Under the pieces are notes generated by a model. The model did not search any database. It was not told the origin of the DNA and was given only the letters and a program-made list of their open reading frames with translations. From an uncultured Ideonella sp. (lineage in GTDB: Bacteria; Pseudomonadota; Gammaproteobacteria; Burkholderiales; Burkholderiaceae): a DNA stretch of 36,727 bases. Location of the stretch: positions 1 to 36,727 of the forward strand of contig CAMLGG010000017.1 in NCBI GenBank assembly GCA_946479475.1. The letters are read 5' to 3'. Shown one piece after another: positions 25,666 through 34,702 of the stretch. Made by a program: the position numbers and the translations under genes. Each line of letters starts with the position of its first letter. Within the stretch, counting starts at the first letter, position 1.

Positions 25666-26421
25666 TCAGGCCGCCACGCCCACCAGCAGCTTGGCGGCGA
25701 GGCCGGTCTCGACCGTGCCCTTGGTCTTGCAAAGCTGCAGGCTCACGCCGTCGCCGAAGACACCGTCGTGCTCGAAGTCCTTGACCGAGGTGTTCTGCCC
25801 GCGCGCGGCGTACAGCGCCGAGTCGTAGACCGCCCTGGTCAGCTTCTGCGGGAAGGCGAGCTGCGAGGTGGCGCTGGCCGTGCCGCCGGTGTCGGCGTTC
25901 AGGTAGACCTGGAAGTGCATGTGGGTGATGCGGCCCGGGTACCAGCCGGGGTAGATCGAGCTGAAGCGCACCACGCCGTTCGCGTTGCTCAGCTGGACCC
26001 CACGCATGAACGTCTGGCCGCGGGTGTCGTGGCCGGGCTGCCGGTAGCCCGAGTAGACACCGTCCTTGTCGCAGGCCCACAGGTAGACCGCGGCATTGGC
26101 GAGCGGCCCGCAGGCCGCGTTCACGTCGACCAGCTTCAGCGTGAGCGCGAGCGCCACGCCGGGCTTGCCCTCGGTGATGTCGCGCCTGAGCATATTCGGA
26201 TCGCCGAGCACGTCCAGCAGCGGGTAGGGGCCGGCCGTCTCCCGCGGGATCAGGGCGCAGCTGCGGGCGGCGGCGTAGTCGAAGGCGTCGAACTGCTCGG
26301 CCCAGGCGGCCTCGGGGTCGGTGAAGCCGGCCCAGGCCATCAGCGGCACCGCGGACAGGGCGCCGACGGCGCCTCGCCGGGCGGGCGAGGGAGGCGAGGT
26401 CTGTTCGGGCGGCTGCTTCAT
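25666..26421 (-). CDS. Intradiol ring-cleavage dioxygenase-like protein, probably Tat-exported
   Basis: This 251-residue protein has an N-terminal stretch with twin arginine and hydrophobic segment (ARRGAVGALSAVPLMAW, residues 14-30), then an intradiol dioxygenase core: ETAGPYPL at 61-68 and the four expected Fe(III) ligands, Tyr123 in GVYSGY, Tyr161 in GWYPGR, and His167 and His169 in RITHMHF. Such stand-alone single-subunit members resemble protocatechuate 3,4-dioxygenase beta chains but often act on unknown catechols. Export to the periplasm suggests oxidation of extracellular aromatic compounds, perhaps lignin-derived ones. The substrate is unknown. It lies tail to tail with the GH5 gene and upstream of nothing else on its strand in this group. 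Confidence 0.85.
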   Translation of the reverse strand: MKQPPEQTSPPSPARRGAVGALSAVPLMAWAGFTDPEAAWAEQFDAFDYAAARSCALIPRETAGPYPLLDVLGDPNMLRRDITEGKPGVALALTLKLVDVNAACGPLANAAVYLWACDKDGVYSGYRQPGHDTRGQTFMRGVQLSNANGVVRFSSIYPGWYPGRITHMHFQVYLNADTGGTASATSQLAFPQKLTRAVYDSALYAARGQNTSVKDFEHDGVFGDGVSLQLCKTKGTVETGLAAKLLVGVAA

Positions 26422-26491
26422 CGACTCGTCCTCCGGTCAGGCGGGGTGGAAGCGGAGTCTCTGACCCGCACGTTGCTGGAACGTGTACCGC

Positions 26492-27514
26492 CTAACGATG
26501 AGGGTGCGGTTGATGCGCATCATGGCCGTGGTGGCCATGGTCATGGTCATGGTCGTGTGCCGCACCCTTCGCCGGCCCGTGCAGCCTGCAGGCGTGCGGG
26601 ATGTCGCCGCGCTCGATCTGCAGCGTGCTGTGGTGGATCGCGAAGCGCGACTCCAGCTGCGCCGTCACCTCGTCGATGAACTCGTCGCCGGGAGGGCCGC
26701 CGGGCGTCACCAGGTGCACGGTGAGGGCGCTCTCGGTGGTCGAAAGCGCCCAGATGTGCAGGTCGTGCACGTCCGTCACGCCGGGCAGCGCGCTCAGGTA
26801 GGCGCGCACGGCGGCGCTGTCCACGTGCGGTGGCACGGCGGCCAGGGCCAGGCCGAGAGCCGCCCGCAGCAGGCCCCAGGTGCTTGCCAGGATGACCAGC
26901 ACGATCACCAGGCTGAGCAGCGGGTCGACCCAGTACCAGCCGGTCTGGCGCATCACCAGGCCGCCGACGACCACGCCGAGCGAGACGGCCGCGTCGGCGG
27001 CCAGGTGCAGGAAGGCGCCGCGCAGGTTCATGTCGTGCTTGCTGCCGCTCGCAAAGAGCCAGGCCGAGACGCCGTTGACCACGATGCCCGCGCCCGCGAC
27101 CACCATCACGACGTCGGTGGCGACGGCCGGCGGCGCGCCGAAGCGGCGTACCGCCTCCCAGCCGATCCCGCCGCAGGCGACGAACAGCAGCGTGCCGTTG
27201 GCCAGCGCCGCCAGGATGGAGCTGCCGCGCAGGCCGAAGGTGAATCGCTCGCTCGGCGCCCGGCGCGAAAGCACTGCGGCGCCCCAGGCGAGCAGAAGGC
27301 CGAGGACGTCCGACAGGTTGTGCCCCGCATCGGCCAGCAGGGCGGTGGAGTTGGCCACGACGCCGTAGACGAACTCGACGGCGACGAAGACGGTGTTCAG
27401 GCCGATGGCCACCGCAAAGGCGCGGCCGGCCTGGTGCGGGTCGCCATGGGCGTGGCCGTGGTGGTGGCCGTGGTCGTGCCCATGGTCATGGTCGTGATCG
27501 TGCGGGGAAGCCAT
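26492..27514 (-). CDS. Cation diffusion facilitator (CzcD/ZitB-like) metal efflux protein
   Basis: This 340-residue inner-membrane protein has six transmembrane helices and the CDF metal sites HNLSD (65-69, helix 2) and HLAAD (170-174, helix 5), the HxxxD pairs found in zinc-type members, followed by a cytoplasmic ferredoxin-like domain (about 215-310, GVTDVHDLHIWALS). It has histidine-rich tails at both ends: residues 5-23 and about 318-340. ATG 27512-27514 is chosen because it begins right before the His-rich tail; a longer frame upstream adds 25 residues without family support. It probably exports Zn(II), Co(II) or Cd(II) by proton exchange. It diverges from the next gene with 122 bases between. 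Confidence 0.92.
   Translation of the reverse strand: MASPHDHDHDHGHDHGHHHGHAHGDPHQAGRAFAVAIGLNTVFVAVEFVYGVVANSTALLADAGHNLSDVLGLLLAWGAAVLSRRAPSERFTFGLRGSSILAALANGTLLFVACGGIGWEAVRRFGAPPAVATDVVMVVAGAGIVVNGVSAWLFASGSKHDMNLRGAFLHLAADAAVSLGVVVGGLVMRQTGWYWVDPLLSLVIVLVILASTWGLLRAALGLALAAVPPHVDSAAVRAYLSALPGVTDVHDLHIWALSTTESALTVHLVTPGGPPGDEFIDEVTAQLESRFAIHHSTLQIERGDIPHACRLHGPAKGAAHDHDHDHGHHGHDAHQPHPHR
26542..27496. repeat. 16-base direct repeat in the two His-rich ends of the CDF gene
   Basis: CATGGTCATGGTCGTG occurs at 26542-26557 and again at 27481-27496, in the same orientation 939 bases apart. Both encode His/Asp-rich tails of the metal efflux protein. The repeats are explained by shared codon runs for His and Asp, but their exact identity could allow deletion of the gene by recombination. 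Confidence 0.6.
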
Positions 27515-27636
27515 TCGCTCAAGTGTCCCATGTGGCAACAGGTGGATGTCCGCATCCGGCCAGCGGCCCGGGCCGCGCTGGGGCAGCATCCGCCCCTCGG
27601 ATCACCCGACACATCCGCAACGCGAGGAGACCCCGA

Positions 27637-28425
27637 ATGAGCAACCCCGTGGCCGAAAGGGCCGCCGCCTTCGCCGCCCTGCACCAGCGCGACCGCGCCT
27701 TCGTCATCCCCAACCCCTGGGACGCCGGCTCGGCGAAGATCCTGGCCGACCTGGGCTTCGAGGCGCTGGCCACTTCCAGCGCTGCCTCGGCGATGGCATT
27801 GGGCCGCAGCGACTACCAGATCGGCCGGGAAGATGCCCTGGCCCATGCCCGCGCCCTGGTGGCCGCCACGCCGCTGCCGGTGTCGGCCGATCTCGAGAAC
27901 GGCTTCGGCCACTCGCCCGAGGCGGTCGCCGAGACCATCCGCCTGGCGGCGGAAACCGGCCTGGCCGGCGGCTCGATCGAGGATTCGACCGGCGACCAGG
28001 AAAGGCCCGTCTACGACTTCGGACAGGCGGTGGAGCGCATTGGCGCGGCGGTCGAAGCCGCTCGCTCGCTGGGCCGCCCCTTCACGCTCACGGCGCGCTG
28101 CGAGAACTTCCTGAACGGCCGTGCCGACCTGGACGACACCATCCGCCGCCTGCAGGCGTACGAGGCAGCCGGGGCGGACGTGCTCTTCGCGCCCGGCCTG
28201 CCTTCGCTCGACGCCGTGAAGGCGGTCTGCAGCGCGCTGAAGAAGCCGGTCAACTTCATGGTCGGCATTCCCGGCAAGTCCTTCAGCGTGGCCGAGCTCG
28301 AGGCCGCCGGGGTCCGGCGCATCAGCCTGGCGACCTCGCTCTACCGCGCGGCGATGAAGGGCCTGAAATCGGCCGCCGAGGAGGTGCTGAAGGAAGGGAC
28401 CTTCGAGTACCTCAACCGGCGTTGA
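27637..28425 (+). CDS. Isocitrate lyase / PEP mutase superfamily protein
   Basis: This 262-residue TIM-barrel protein has the superfamily features: PNPWDAGSAKIL near the N-terminus, Asp85 in SADLENGFG for Mg(II), the SIEDSTG segment at 113-119, and Arg154 in TARCENFL. The KKCGH motif of true isocitrate lyase is absent, so it is a PEP mutase, oxaloacetate decarboxylase-like or 2-methylisocitrate lyase-like enzyme of the widespread short class. The actual reaction cannot be told from sequence. A clear ribosome-binding site (GAGGAG) lies about eight bases before ATG 27637. Its 3' end overlaps the stop of msrQ by 14 bases, tail to tail. Confidence 0.88.
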   Translation: MSNPVAERAAAFAALHQRDRAFVIPNPWDAGSAKILADLGFEALATSSAASAMALGRSDYQIGREDALAHARALVAATPLPVSADLENGFGHSPEAVAETIRLAAETGLAGGSIEDSTGDQERPVYDFGQAVERIGAAVEAARSLGRPFTLTARCENFLNGRADLDDTIRRLQAYEAAGADVLFAPGLPSLDAVKAVCSALKKPVNFMVGIPGKSFSVAELEAAGVRRISLATSLYRAAMKGLKSAAEEVLKEGTFEYLNRR

Positions 28426-29080
28426 CGGCCGTGCTCCGGCGCGGGGCGGGCTCGTTGCGCGCGGCTAGCCAGCGCGTCCTCGCCCGCCAGCCGAGCAGCA
28501 CCGCCATGATGGCCGCGTAGACGGCCACCTCGCCGTACAGGTGCTTGCCCGAGCGCATCCAGAAGAAGTGCAGGATGGCGAGCACCGCGATGGCGTAGAC
28601 CGCTCGGTGCAGCGTCTGCCAGCGCTTCGCGCCCAGCGCCTTGATGGCGCGGTTGAACGAGGTGGCCGCCAGCGGCAGCAGCAGCAGCCAGGCCATCGTG
28701 CCGACCAGGATGAAGGGCCGCTTGGCGACGTCCTTGACCAGGTCGTCCCAGAGCAGGCTCTTGTCCAGCCAGGCGTAGGCCAGCCAGTGCAGCGTGGCGT
28801 AGCAGAAGGTGGCCACGCCGATGGCGCGCCGGTGGCGCAGCAGCTGGTGCCAGCCGGTCCACTGGCGCAGCGGGCTGATGGCCAGGGTGAGCACCAGGCC
28901 GCGCAGCGTCCAGTCGCCCAGCGAGCGGATCAGCGTCTCGGCCGGATTCGCGCCCAGCGCCTCATGGAAGGCGCGCCACACCAGCGATGCGAGCGGCAGC
29001 GCCAGCAGCGTCCACAGGATGGGCTTGGCGGCCGGGTGGGCGAGCCAGCGGTTGATCGTCTTCGATGCGAGGATGTTCAT
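28412..29080 (-). CDS. msrQ: MsrQ, heme-binding membrane subunit of the periplasmic methionine sulfoxide reductase system
   Basis: This 222-residue inner-membrane protein has six hydrophobic helices and the conserved histidines of the ferric-reductase-like fold (HQLLRHRRAIGV, ATLHWLAY, TLHRAVYAIAVLAILHFFW). It takes electrons from the quinone pool or cytoplasmic flavin and passes them through heme to MsrP in the periplasm. ATG 29078-29080 is chosen because it precedes the first helix; an upstream in-frame extension runs into the GC-rich repeat. It follows msrP on the same strand after a 117-base spacer with a terminator-like hairpin, unlike the tight spacing usual for this pair. Confidence 0.92.
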   Translation of the reverse strand: MNILASKTINRWLAHPAAKPILWTLLALPLASLVWRAFHEALGANPAETLIRSLGDWTLRGLVLTLAISPLRQWTGWHQLLRHRRAIGVATFCYATLHWLAYAWLDKSLLWDDLVKDVAKRPFILVGTMAWLLLLPLAATSFNRAIKALGAKRWQTLHRAVYAIAVLAILHFFWMRSGKHLYGEVAVYAAIMAVLLGWRARTRWLAARNEPAPRRSTAVNAG

Positions 29081-29154
29081 GCAGTGGCTATGTCGCTCGC
29101 GAAAGGGGCCAAACCAAGTCGTTTGCGCGGATGCGGCTTTGCCGGTCCGCTGCA

Positions 29155-29197
29155 AAAGCCCCCCCGGGGGCAGCGACCGGAAGGGAGCGTGGGGGCT

Positions 29198-29199
<2 letters not shown>
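29155..29199 (-). terminator. Hairpin repeat between msrP and msrQ, terminator-like
   Basis: On the minus strand, directly at the msrP stop codon, AGCCCCC and GGGGGCT arms enclose a GC-rich middle, and the second arm is followed by a short T run (CTTTTGC). An inner CCCCCGGGGG can pair as well. The element resembles intergenic hairpins I know from Comamonadaceae genomes. It may attenuate transcription into msrQ rather than end it. Confidence 0.5.
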
Positions 29200-30199
<1,000 letters not shown>

Positions 30200-30307
30200 G
30201 GATGCTCTCGATACGGCACGGCGCCCGGCGGGCGCCTTCGACCTTTCAGTCGGGCCAGGCCGGTGAGACCTTACGCGGCTGCCGACGGTTCCGCCGGCGG
30301 CAGCGGT

Positions 30308-31747
30308 TCAAAGCGTGCCGTAGGAGTGCAGGCCCGAGAGGAACATGTTGACGCCCAGGAACGCGAAGGTGGTGACCACGAGGCCCCCCAGCGCCCACCA
30401 GGCCGAGGCGGCGCCGCGCAGGCCCTTCATCAGCCGCATGTGCAGCCAGGCCGCGTAGTTCAGCCAGACGATCAGGGCCCAGGTCTCCTTCGGGTCCCAG
30501 CTCCAGTAGCCGCCCCAGGCCTCGGCGGCCCAGAAGGCGCCCAGCACGGTGGCGATGGTGAAGAAGGCAAAGCCGACGGCGATGGCCTTGTACATCACGT
30601 CGTCCATCAGCTCCAGCGCCGGCGTGCGGGCATTGACCGGATTGCGCAGCAGGATCATCACCGCGAAGAACGCGACCGTGCCACCCAGCAGCCGGCTGCC
30701 CTTGGCGAGCGCGCCTTGCATCGTCTCGTCCGGTGCACCGGCCAGCGCGTACAGGCCCATCAGCACGAGGACGATGCCCGGCACGACGACCAGGCCGATC
30801 CACAGCGAGCGCGCGCTCTCGGTCTTGAGCAGGCACGCCAGCGCCACCATGGCCGCCAGCGCAAAGGTGCCGTAGCCGATGAAGTTGGCCGGCACGTGCA
30901 GCTTCATCCACCAGCTCTGCAGCGCGGGCACCAGCGGCTGGATCTCCTGCGCCTCGCGCGCCACCGTGTACCAGAGCAGGAAGCCCACCGCGGCGCTGAC
31001 GACCAGCATCACGAACGGGCCCAGCGTGCGGGTCTTGTAGTGCGACTCGTAGTACAGGTAGAACAGGGTCGTCAGCCAGCAGAACAGCACGAAGACTTCG
31101 TAGAGGTTGCTGACCGGGATGTGGCCGATCATCGGGCCGATCTGGTGGCTCTCGTACCAGCGCACCATGGTGCCGGTCAGCGCCATGAAGACGGCGGCCC
31201 AGGCCAGGCGCGAGCCGATGCGCAGCCCGGCGGGTTCACCCGGCCCCCAGGCCCGCTGTTGCACAGCGGCCCGCCCCCCGAGGGGGTCAACGACCTCGGG
31301 ACGGCCCGTCTGTCGTTGGCCACTGCCCTTCGAGCTGAACAGGCCGATCCAGTAGAAGAGGGTGCTCATGAAGAACAGCGTGCCCATCCACAGGATCGCG
31401 CTCTGGCTGGACAGCAGGTACTTCAGCAGGAAGACCTGGCCGCCCGCCGCGAGGTCGGCGCCGAAGCTGTCTGTCTTGCCCGCATACAGGCCGATCGCGA
31501 GCAGGCTGGCGGCGCCCACGCCAACCGCGAGAAAACGCAGCGCGCCCCAGAACCAGCCGAGGGCGATCAGCGCCGGCACCGCGCCCGCCAGGATGCCTTT
31601 CTCGTAGCCATCCATGGCCGGGCCGTAGCGGCGGAAGGCATAGGCGGCGCCGGCGACGACGACGGCCGCGAAGACCCAGTCCAGCGTCGAGCGCTTGCCG
31701 ATGAGGCTCTGACGGCCCAGTTCCAGCGTGGTGGTGGTCGTGTTCAT
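30308..31747 (-). CDS. ccsB: Cytochrome c biogenesis protein CcsB/CcsA-type (System II heme handling)
   Basis: This 479-residue membrane protein has the tryptophan-rich heme motif WGGYWSWDPKETW (411-423) and the flanking histidines His209 (GHIPVSN), His284 (KLHVPAN) and His474 (GLHSYG). With ResB it forms the System II synthetase that moves heme across the membrane and attaches it to apocytochromes in the periplasm. ATG 31745-31747 overlaps the resB stop (ATGA), so translation is coupled. Residues about 141-176 form a hydrophilic Gly/Pro/Arg-rich insert between two membrane segments, encoded by hairpin-forming DNA at 31220-31327. The orientation in the naming (CcsA or CcsB, ResC) varies between annotators. 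Confidence 0.93.
   Translation of the reverse strand: MNTTTTTLELGRQSLIGKRSTLDWVFAAVVVAGAAYAFRRYGPAMDGYEKGILAGAVPALIALGWFWGALRFLAVGVGAASLLAIGLYAGKTDSFGADLAAGGQVFLLKYLLSSQSAILWMGTLFFMSTLFYWIGLFSSKGSGQRQTGRPEVVDPLGGRAAVQQRAWGPGEPAGLRIGSRLAWAAVFMALTGTMVRWYESHQIGPMIGHIPVSNLYEVFVLFCWLTTLFYLYYESHYKTRTLGPFVMLVVSAAVGFLLWYTVAREAQEIQPLVPALQSWWMKLHVPANFIGYGTFALAAMVALACLLKTESARSLWIGLVVVPGIVLVLMGLYALAGAPDETMQGALAKGSRLLGGTVAFFAVMILLRNPVNARTPALELMDDVMYKAIAVGFAFFTIATVLGAFWAAEAWGGYWSWDPKETWALIVWLNYAAWLHMRLMKGLRGAASAWWALGGLVVTTFAFLGVNMFLSGLHSYGTL
31220..31327. repeat. Intergenic-type GC-rich hairpin repeat inserted in frame in ccsB
   Basis: Within the ccsB coding sequence lie a perfect hairpin CCGCTGT/ACAGCGG (31253-31259 and 31263-31269, loop of three) and a C-tract/G-tract pair CCCCCCGAGGGGG (31274-31286). 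This arrangement resembles the intergenic GC-rich hairpin repeats of Comamonadaceae and shares its C/G-tract style with the element at 29155-29199. It codes for the non-membrane linker of about 36 residues. Confidence 0.5.
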
Positions 31748-33927
31748 GGCTGCTGGCCTCCTGCCAGCAACTGCTGGCGAAGCGTTTCGAACTCGGCGTC
31801 GATGTCGAGCGTGCGGCGCGGCGTGGACATGGCCAGCTGCACGCGCGTGCTGCCCGGCGGCTCTGCGTCCGCGATCCAGATCCACAGGCGGCGCTCACGC
31901 ACGTAGAGCATCGCGAACACGCCCAGGATGAGCAGCACCGCGCCGATGTAGACGAGGGTCTTGCCCGGCGCGCGGGCGACCTGGAAGACGCTGGCCTGCA
32001 CGGGCGTGAACTCCTGCAGCTGCAGCAGCACCGGGGCGGGGTAGAAATAGCTGTCGGAAAGCGACAGCACCGACTGGGTCATGAAGGATTCGGTGGCGGG
32101 GCCCAGTTCGAGCGGTTTCAGCCCGGCTTGTTCCCGCGCGATCTGGTTCAGGTCGAAGAGCGCCCCGTTCAGGATGCGCAGCATCACCTCGGCCACGCGC
32201 GATCGCTCTGCCTCGGGGACGCTGACCTCGATGAACTGGCTCAGCGCGTTCAGGCCGCCCAGCTTCTCGCCCGGCTTGGCGCCGGGCACGTTCTCCAGAC
32301 CGGCGAAGAGGGTGAGGGCGCGCGAGGCGGTGACGCGCAGCTGCTCGTTCATCTCCGGCCGGCCCTCGGGCGTCGACTGGTCGGCGTAGCGGCGGCTGGC
32401 CTTGTCGCGCAGGGCGGCGTCGTTCAGCGCGGCCTTCAGGCGCAGCCAGCCGTCCAGGCTGCCGTTCTCGTCCACCGGCATCCGCAGGTAGCGGAAGTTC
32501 TCGTTCGAGCTCTCGCGCACGCCGGCCAGGAAGACGCGCTGGCCGTCGATCTCCACCGGCACCATGTAGTTGTGGAACTCGCGCGCCTGGCCGGCGGCAT
32601 CGCGCAGCCGGTAGGTGATGGCCGGGCCGATGTTGCGCATCGTCTTGGCCTTGTCGGGGTTGATGCCCGCGCCCAGGTGCTTGTCGAGCGTGCTGGCGAG
32701 GTCGACCTTGCGGACATCCGTCGCGCCTTCCGGCTTGCTGCTGGCATCGGCGAGGTTCTCGACGTTGATGACCTTCAGGCCGGTCATCTCCAGCGTGAGC
32801 TTCGTCTGGCTGGCGTCGTTGCTCACCAGCGTGGTGTTCTCCCCGACCCGCAGCTTGAGGTCGAAGGCGCGGCCGCCGGCCGTCAGCGGGAAGGCCTTGA
32901 GCTGCACCTGCGAGCCGCCGTCCTCGAAGCTGCTCTGGTAGATCGCCACGCCGCGGTGGATGGCGGGCTCGTTGACCTTGACCGTGGCCGGGATCGCCTG
33001 TCCGGTGTCGTGGTCGTGGATCACGATGTCGCTCGCGAACAGGCGGGGCATGCCCGTCTCGTAATACTCGACGATGAACTTCTTGAGCTCCACGTCGAAG
33101 GGCAGCTCCTGCAGCACGATGCCCTGCGGCATGTTGAGCATCGCCACGCCGGCGCGCTGGCCCTCGGGCACCATGAGGTTGCCGCGGAAGGTCGGGTTGC
33201 CGGCCGGCAGCCGGTGCTCGGCCGGCACGTCCTTGATGAACTGGTAGCCGCCGTCGAAGGTGGACTTGCCCGTGAAGAGCATCTGCAGCCGCACGATCAG
33301 GTCGCCGTCGGCCAGGCCGCCCAGGCACACCAGCACGATGGCCGAGTGCGCAGCGAGGTAGCCGATCTTGCTGGCCCGGCCGGCCCGGGCCGCGACCATC
33401 GTGCCGTTCTCCCGCACCTGGGCGCGCGCCCGCCAGCCGCGCTTGCCGAGCACGTCGGCCACCTGCGCCAGCGCGGCCTCGCGGCCCAGGGGCAGCGTCG
33501 CCTGGGCCTTGTGATGGAACGCAGCCAGCGACTGCTCGCGCACGTGCTCCTTGAAGCTGCGCAGGTCACTGACGATCTTGGGCGCATTGCGCGCGATGCA
33601 CAGGCTGGTCGAGACCACCAGGAAGCCGAGGATCACCAGGAACCACGGCGCCGAATAGACGGTGAACAGCTGGAAGCGGCCGAAGACATCGGCCCAGAAC
33701 GGCCCGAACTTGTTGACGTAGTTGTTGAACGGCTCGTTCTGCTGCACCACGGTGCCGATCACCGAGGCGATGCAGATCACCGCCAGCAAGGTGATCGCGA
33801 AGCGCATCGAGGACAGCAGCTCCAGCGCCTCGCGCGCGCGGCCGGGGGCGGCCGGGCGGGGCGGGCGGGCGAGGTCCAGCGCTTCCGGCGGCTCGGCAAA
33901 GTCGGGCGTGGCGGTCGGGGCGGTCAT
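31744..33927 (-). CDS. resB: ResB/Ccs1-family cytochrome c biogenesis protein
   Basis: This 727-residue protein has three N-terminal membrane segments (about residues 40-60, 93-113 and 190-210), a large periplasmic domain (about 215-665) and a last membrane helix (LVYIGAVLLILGVFAMLYV) followed by a cytoplasmic tail. The opening segment SSMRFAITLLAVICIASVIGT and the VQQNEPFNNYV motif are typical of ResB. It presents and keeps reduced the apocytochrome c for heme attachment by CcsB. ccsB follows with an ATGA overlap and a cytochrome c4 gene precedes it on the same strand, forming a respiratory cytochrome cluster. Length is at the long end of the family because of the periplasmic domain. Confidence 0.95.
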   Translation of the reverse strand: MTAPTATPDFAEPPEALDLARPPRPAAPGRAREALELLSSMRFAITLLAVICIASVIGTVVQQNEPFNNYVNKFGPFWADVFGRFQLFTVYSAPWFLVILGFLVVSTSLCIARNAPKIVSDLRSFKEHVREQSLAAFHHKAQATLPLGREAALAQVADVLGKRGWRARAQVRENGTMVAARAGRASKIGYLAAHSAIVLVCLGGLADGDLIVRLQMLFTGKSTFDGGYQFIKDVPAEHRLPAGNPTFRGNLMVPEGQRAGVAMLNMPQGIVLQELPFDVELKKFIVEYYETGMPRLFASDIVIHDHDTGQAIPATVKVNEPAIHRGVAIYQSSFEDGGSQVQLKAFPLTAGGRAFDLKLRVGENTTLVSNDASQTKLTLEMTGLKVINVENLADASSKPEGATDVRKVDLASTLDKHLGAGINPDKAKTMRNIGPAITYRLRDAAGQAREFHNYMVPVEIDGQRVFLAGVRESSNENFRYLRMPVDENGSLDGWLRLKAALNDAALRDKASRRYADQSTPEGRPEMNEQLRVTASRALTLFAGLENVPGAKPGEKLGGLNALSQFIEVSVPEAERSRVAEVMLRILNGALFDLNQIAREQAGLKPLELGPATESFMTQSVLSLSDSYFYPAPVLLQLQEFTPVQASVFQVARAPGKTLVYIGAVLLILGVFAMLYVRERRLWIWIADAEPPGSTRVQLAMSTPRRTLDIDAEFETLRQQLLAGGQQP

Positions 33928-33969
33928 GGGCGGATTATCGGGAGCCGGGGTTCGCGGGGCTTGAGAAAA

Positions 33970-33997
33970 CGAAAAGGCCGGTCACGGGACCGGCCTT
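33970..33997 (-). terminator. Rho-independent terminator after the cytochrome c4 gene
   Basis: Perfect 10-base arms AAGGCCGGTC (33974-33983) and GACCGGCCTT (33988-33997) enclose a four-base loop. On the minus strand the hairpin is followed by TTTTCGTTTTC. It begins 22 bases after the cytochrome stop codon, so resB, which follows on the same strand, probably has its own promoter or depends on read-through. Confidence 0.85.
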
Positions 33998-34019
33998 GAA
34001 TTCGGACAGGCGCGCCTGC

Positions 34020-34649
34020 TCAGTGCAGGCCGGAGATGTAGTCGGCGACCGCAGCGATCTCTTCGTTGTTCAGCTGGGCCGAGATCTGCTGCATCGGCGG
34101 GTTGTTCAGGCGCTTGTGGTCGCGGAAGGCCTGAAGCTGGGCGGCGATGTAATCGGCGTGCTGGCCACCCAGGCGCGGGTACTGGGCGGGGATGCCGGCG
34201 CCGGTCGGGCTGTGGCAGCCGGCGCAGGCGGGGATGTGCTTGTCGGGGATGCCGCCGCGGTAGATCTTCTCGCCCAGCGCCACGGTGTCCTTGTGCTTGG
34301 CGAAGCCGGGCTTGGCCTGCTTGCCGGCGTAGAACGCGGCGACGTTCTTCATGTCCGCGTCGGACAGCGGCGCAGCCATCCCCTGCATGATCGGATTGAC
34401 GCGCTTGCCGGCCTTGAAATCGGCCAGCTGCTTGGCGATGTACTCGGGATGCTGGCCCTGAAGGATGGGGTTCGCCGGCGAGCCGCGCGAGCCGTCGTTG
34501 GTGTGGCAGGCCGCGCACACGTTGGTCGAGATCTCCTGGCCCTTCGCGATGTCCGCCTTCGGCGCGGCGGCCGGCTCGTTGGCAAACGCAGGCAGCGCCA
34601 ACGTGGCAGCCAGGGCGACGGTGACGGCGAACGCGGCAGGGGTCTTCAT
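34020..34649 (-). CDS. Diheme cytochrome c4
   Basis: This 209-residue protein has a Sec signal peptide (about 1-23, ending AFANE) and two class I cytochrome c domains with heme motifs CAACH (45-49) and CAGCH (142-146). The repeat of QGQHPEYIAKQLADFKAGKR and GGQHADYIAAQLQAFRDHKR and the methionine segments NPIMQGM and NPPMQQIS, which supply the sixth ligands, are the c4 signature. It shuttles electrons in the periplasm to terminal oxidases. It lies divergent from engB and next to the cytochrome c maturation genes that make it. Confidence 0.95.
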   Translation of the reverse strand: MKTPAAFAVTVALAATLALPAFANEPAAAPKADIAKGQEISTNVCAACHTNDGSRGSPANPILQGQHPEYIAKQLADFKAGKRVNPIMQGMAAPLSDADMKNVAAFYAGKQAKPGFAKHKDTVALGEKIYRGGIPDKHIPACAGCHSPTGAGIPAQYPRLGGQHADYIAAQLQAFRDHKRLNNPPMQQISAQLNNEEIAAVADYISGLH

Positions 34650-34666
34650 CGGGTCAGGCCTTGGGG

Positions 34667-34697
34667 TTGTTCGAACAAAACCCGCGGATTTTACAAT
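34667..34697 (+). promoter_or_regulatory. Probable engB promoter
   Basis: TACAAT (34692-34697) is a strong -10 box six bases before ATG 34703, and TTGTTC (34667-34672) can serve as -35 with a long spacer of 19. The -35 lies in a perfect 12-base palindrome, TTGTTCGAACAA (34667-34678). The message would be nearly leaderless. The same 53-base gap must also serve the divergent cytochrome c4 gene. Confidence 0.45.
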
Positions 34698-34702
34698 GCT
34701 CC

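Noticed and set aside
26470..26485. Inverted ACGTT/AACGT near the CDF stop as a terminator
   Set aside because: The stem is only five bases with no following T run.
26509..26560. Short tandem repeats of CATGGT as a CRISPR or satellite
   Set aside because: They are His/Asp codon runs in the tail of the CDF protein, with no spacer structure.
27637..28425. Isocitrate lyase (glyoxylate cycle) call
   Set aside because: The KKCGH catalytic motif is missing and the length of 262 residues is far shorter than true isocitrate lyase.
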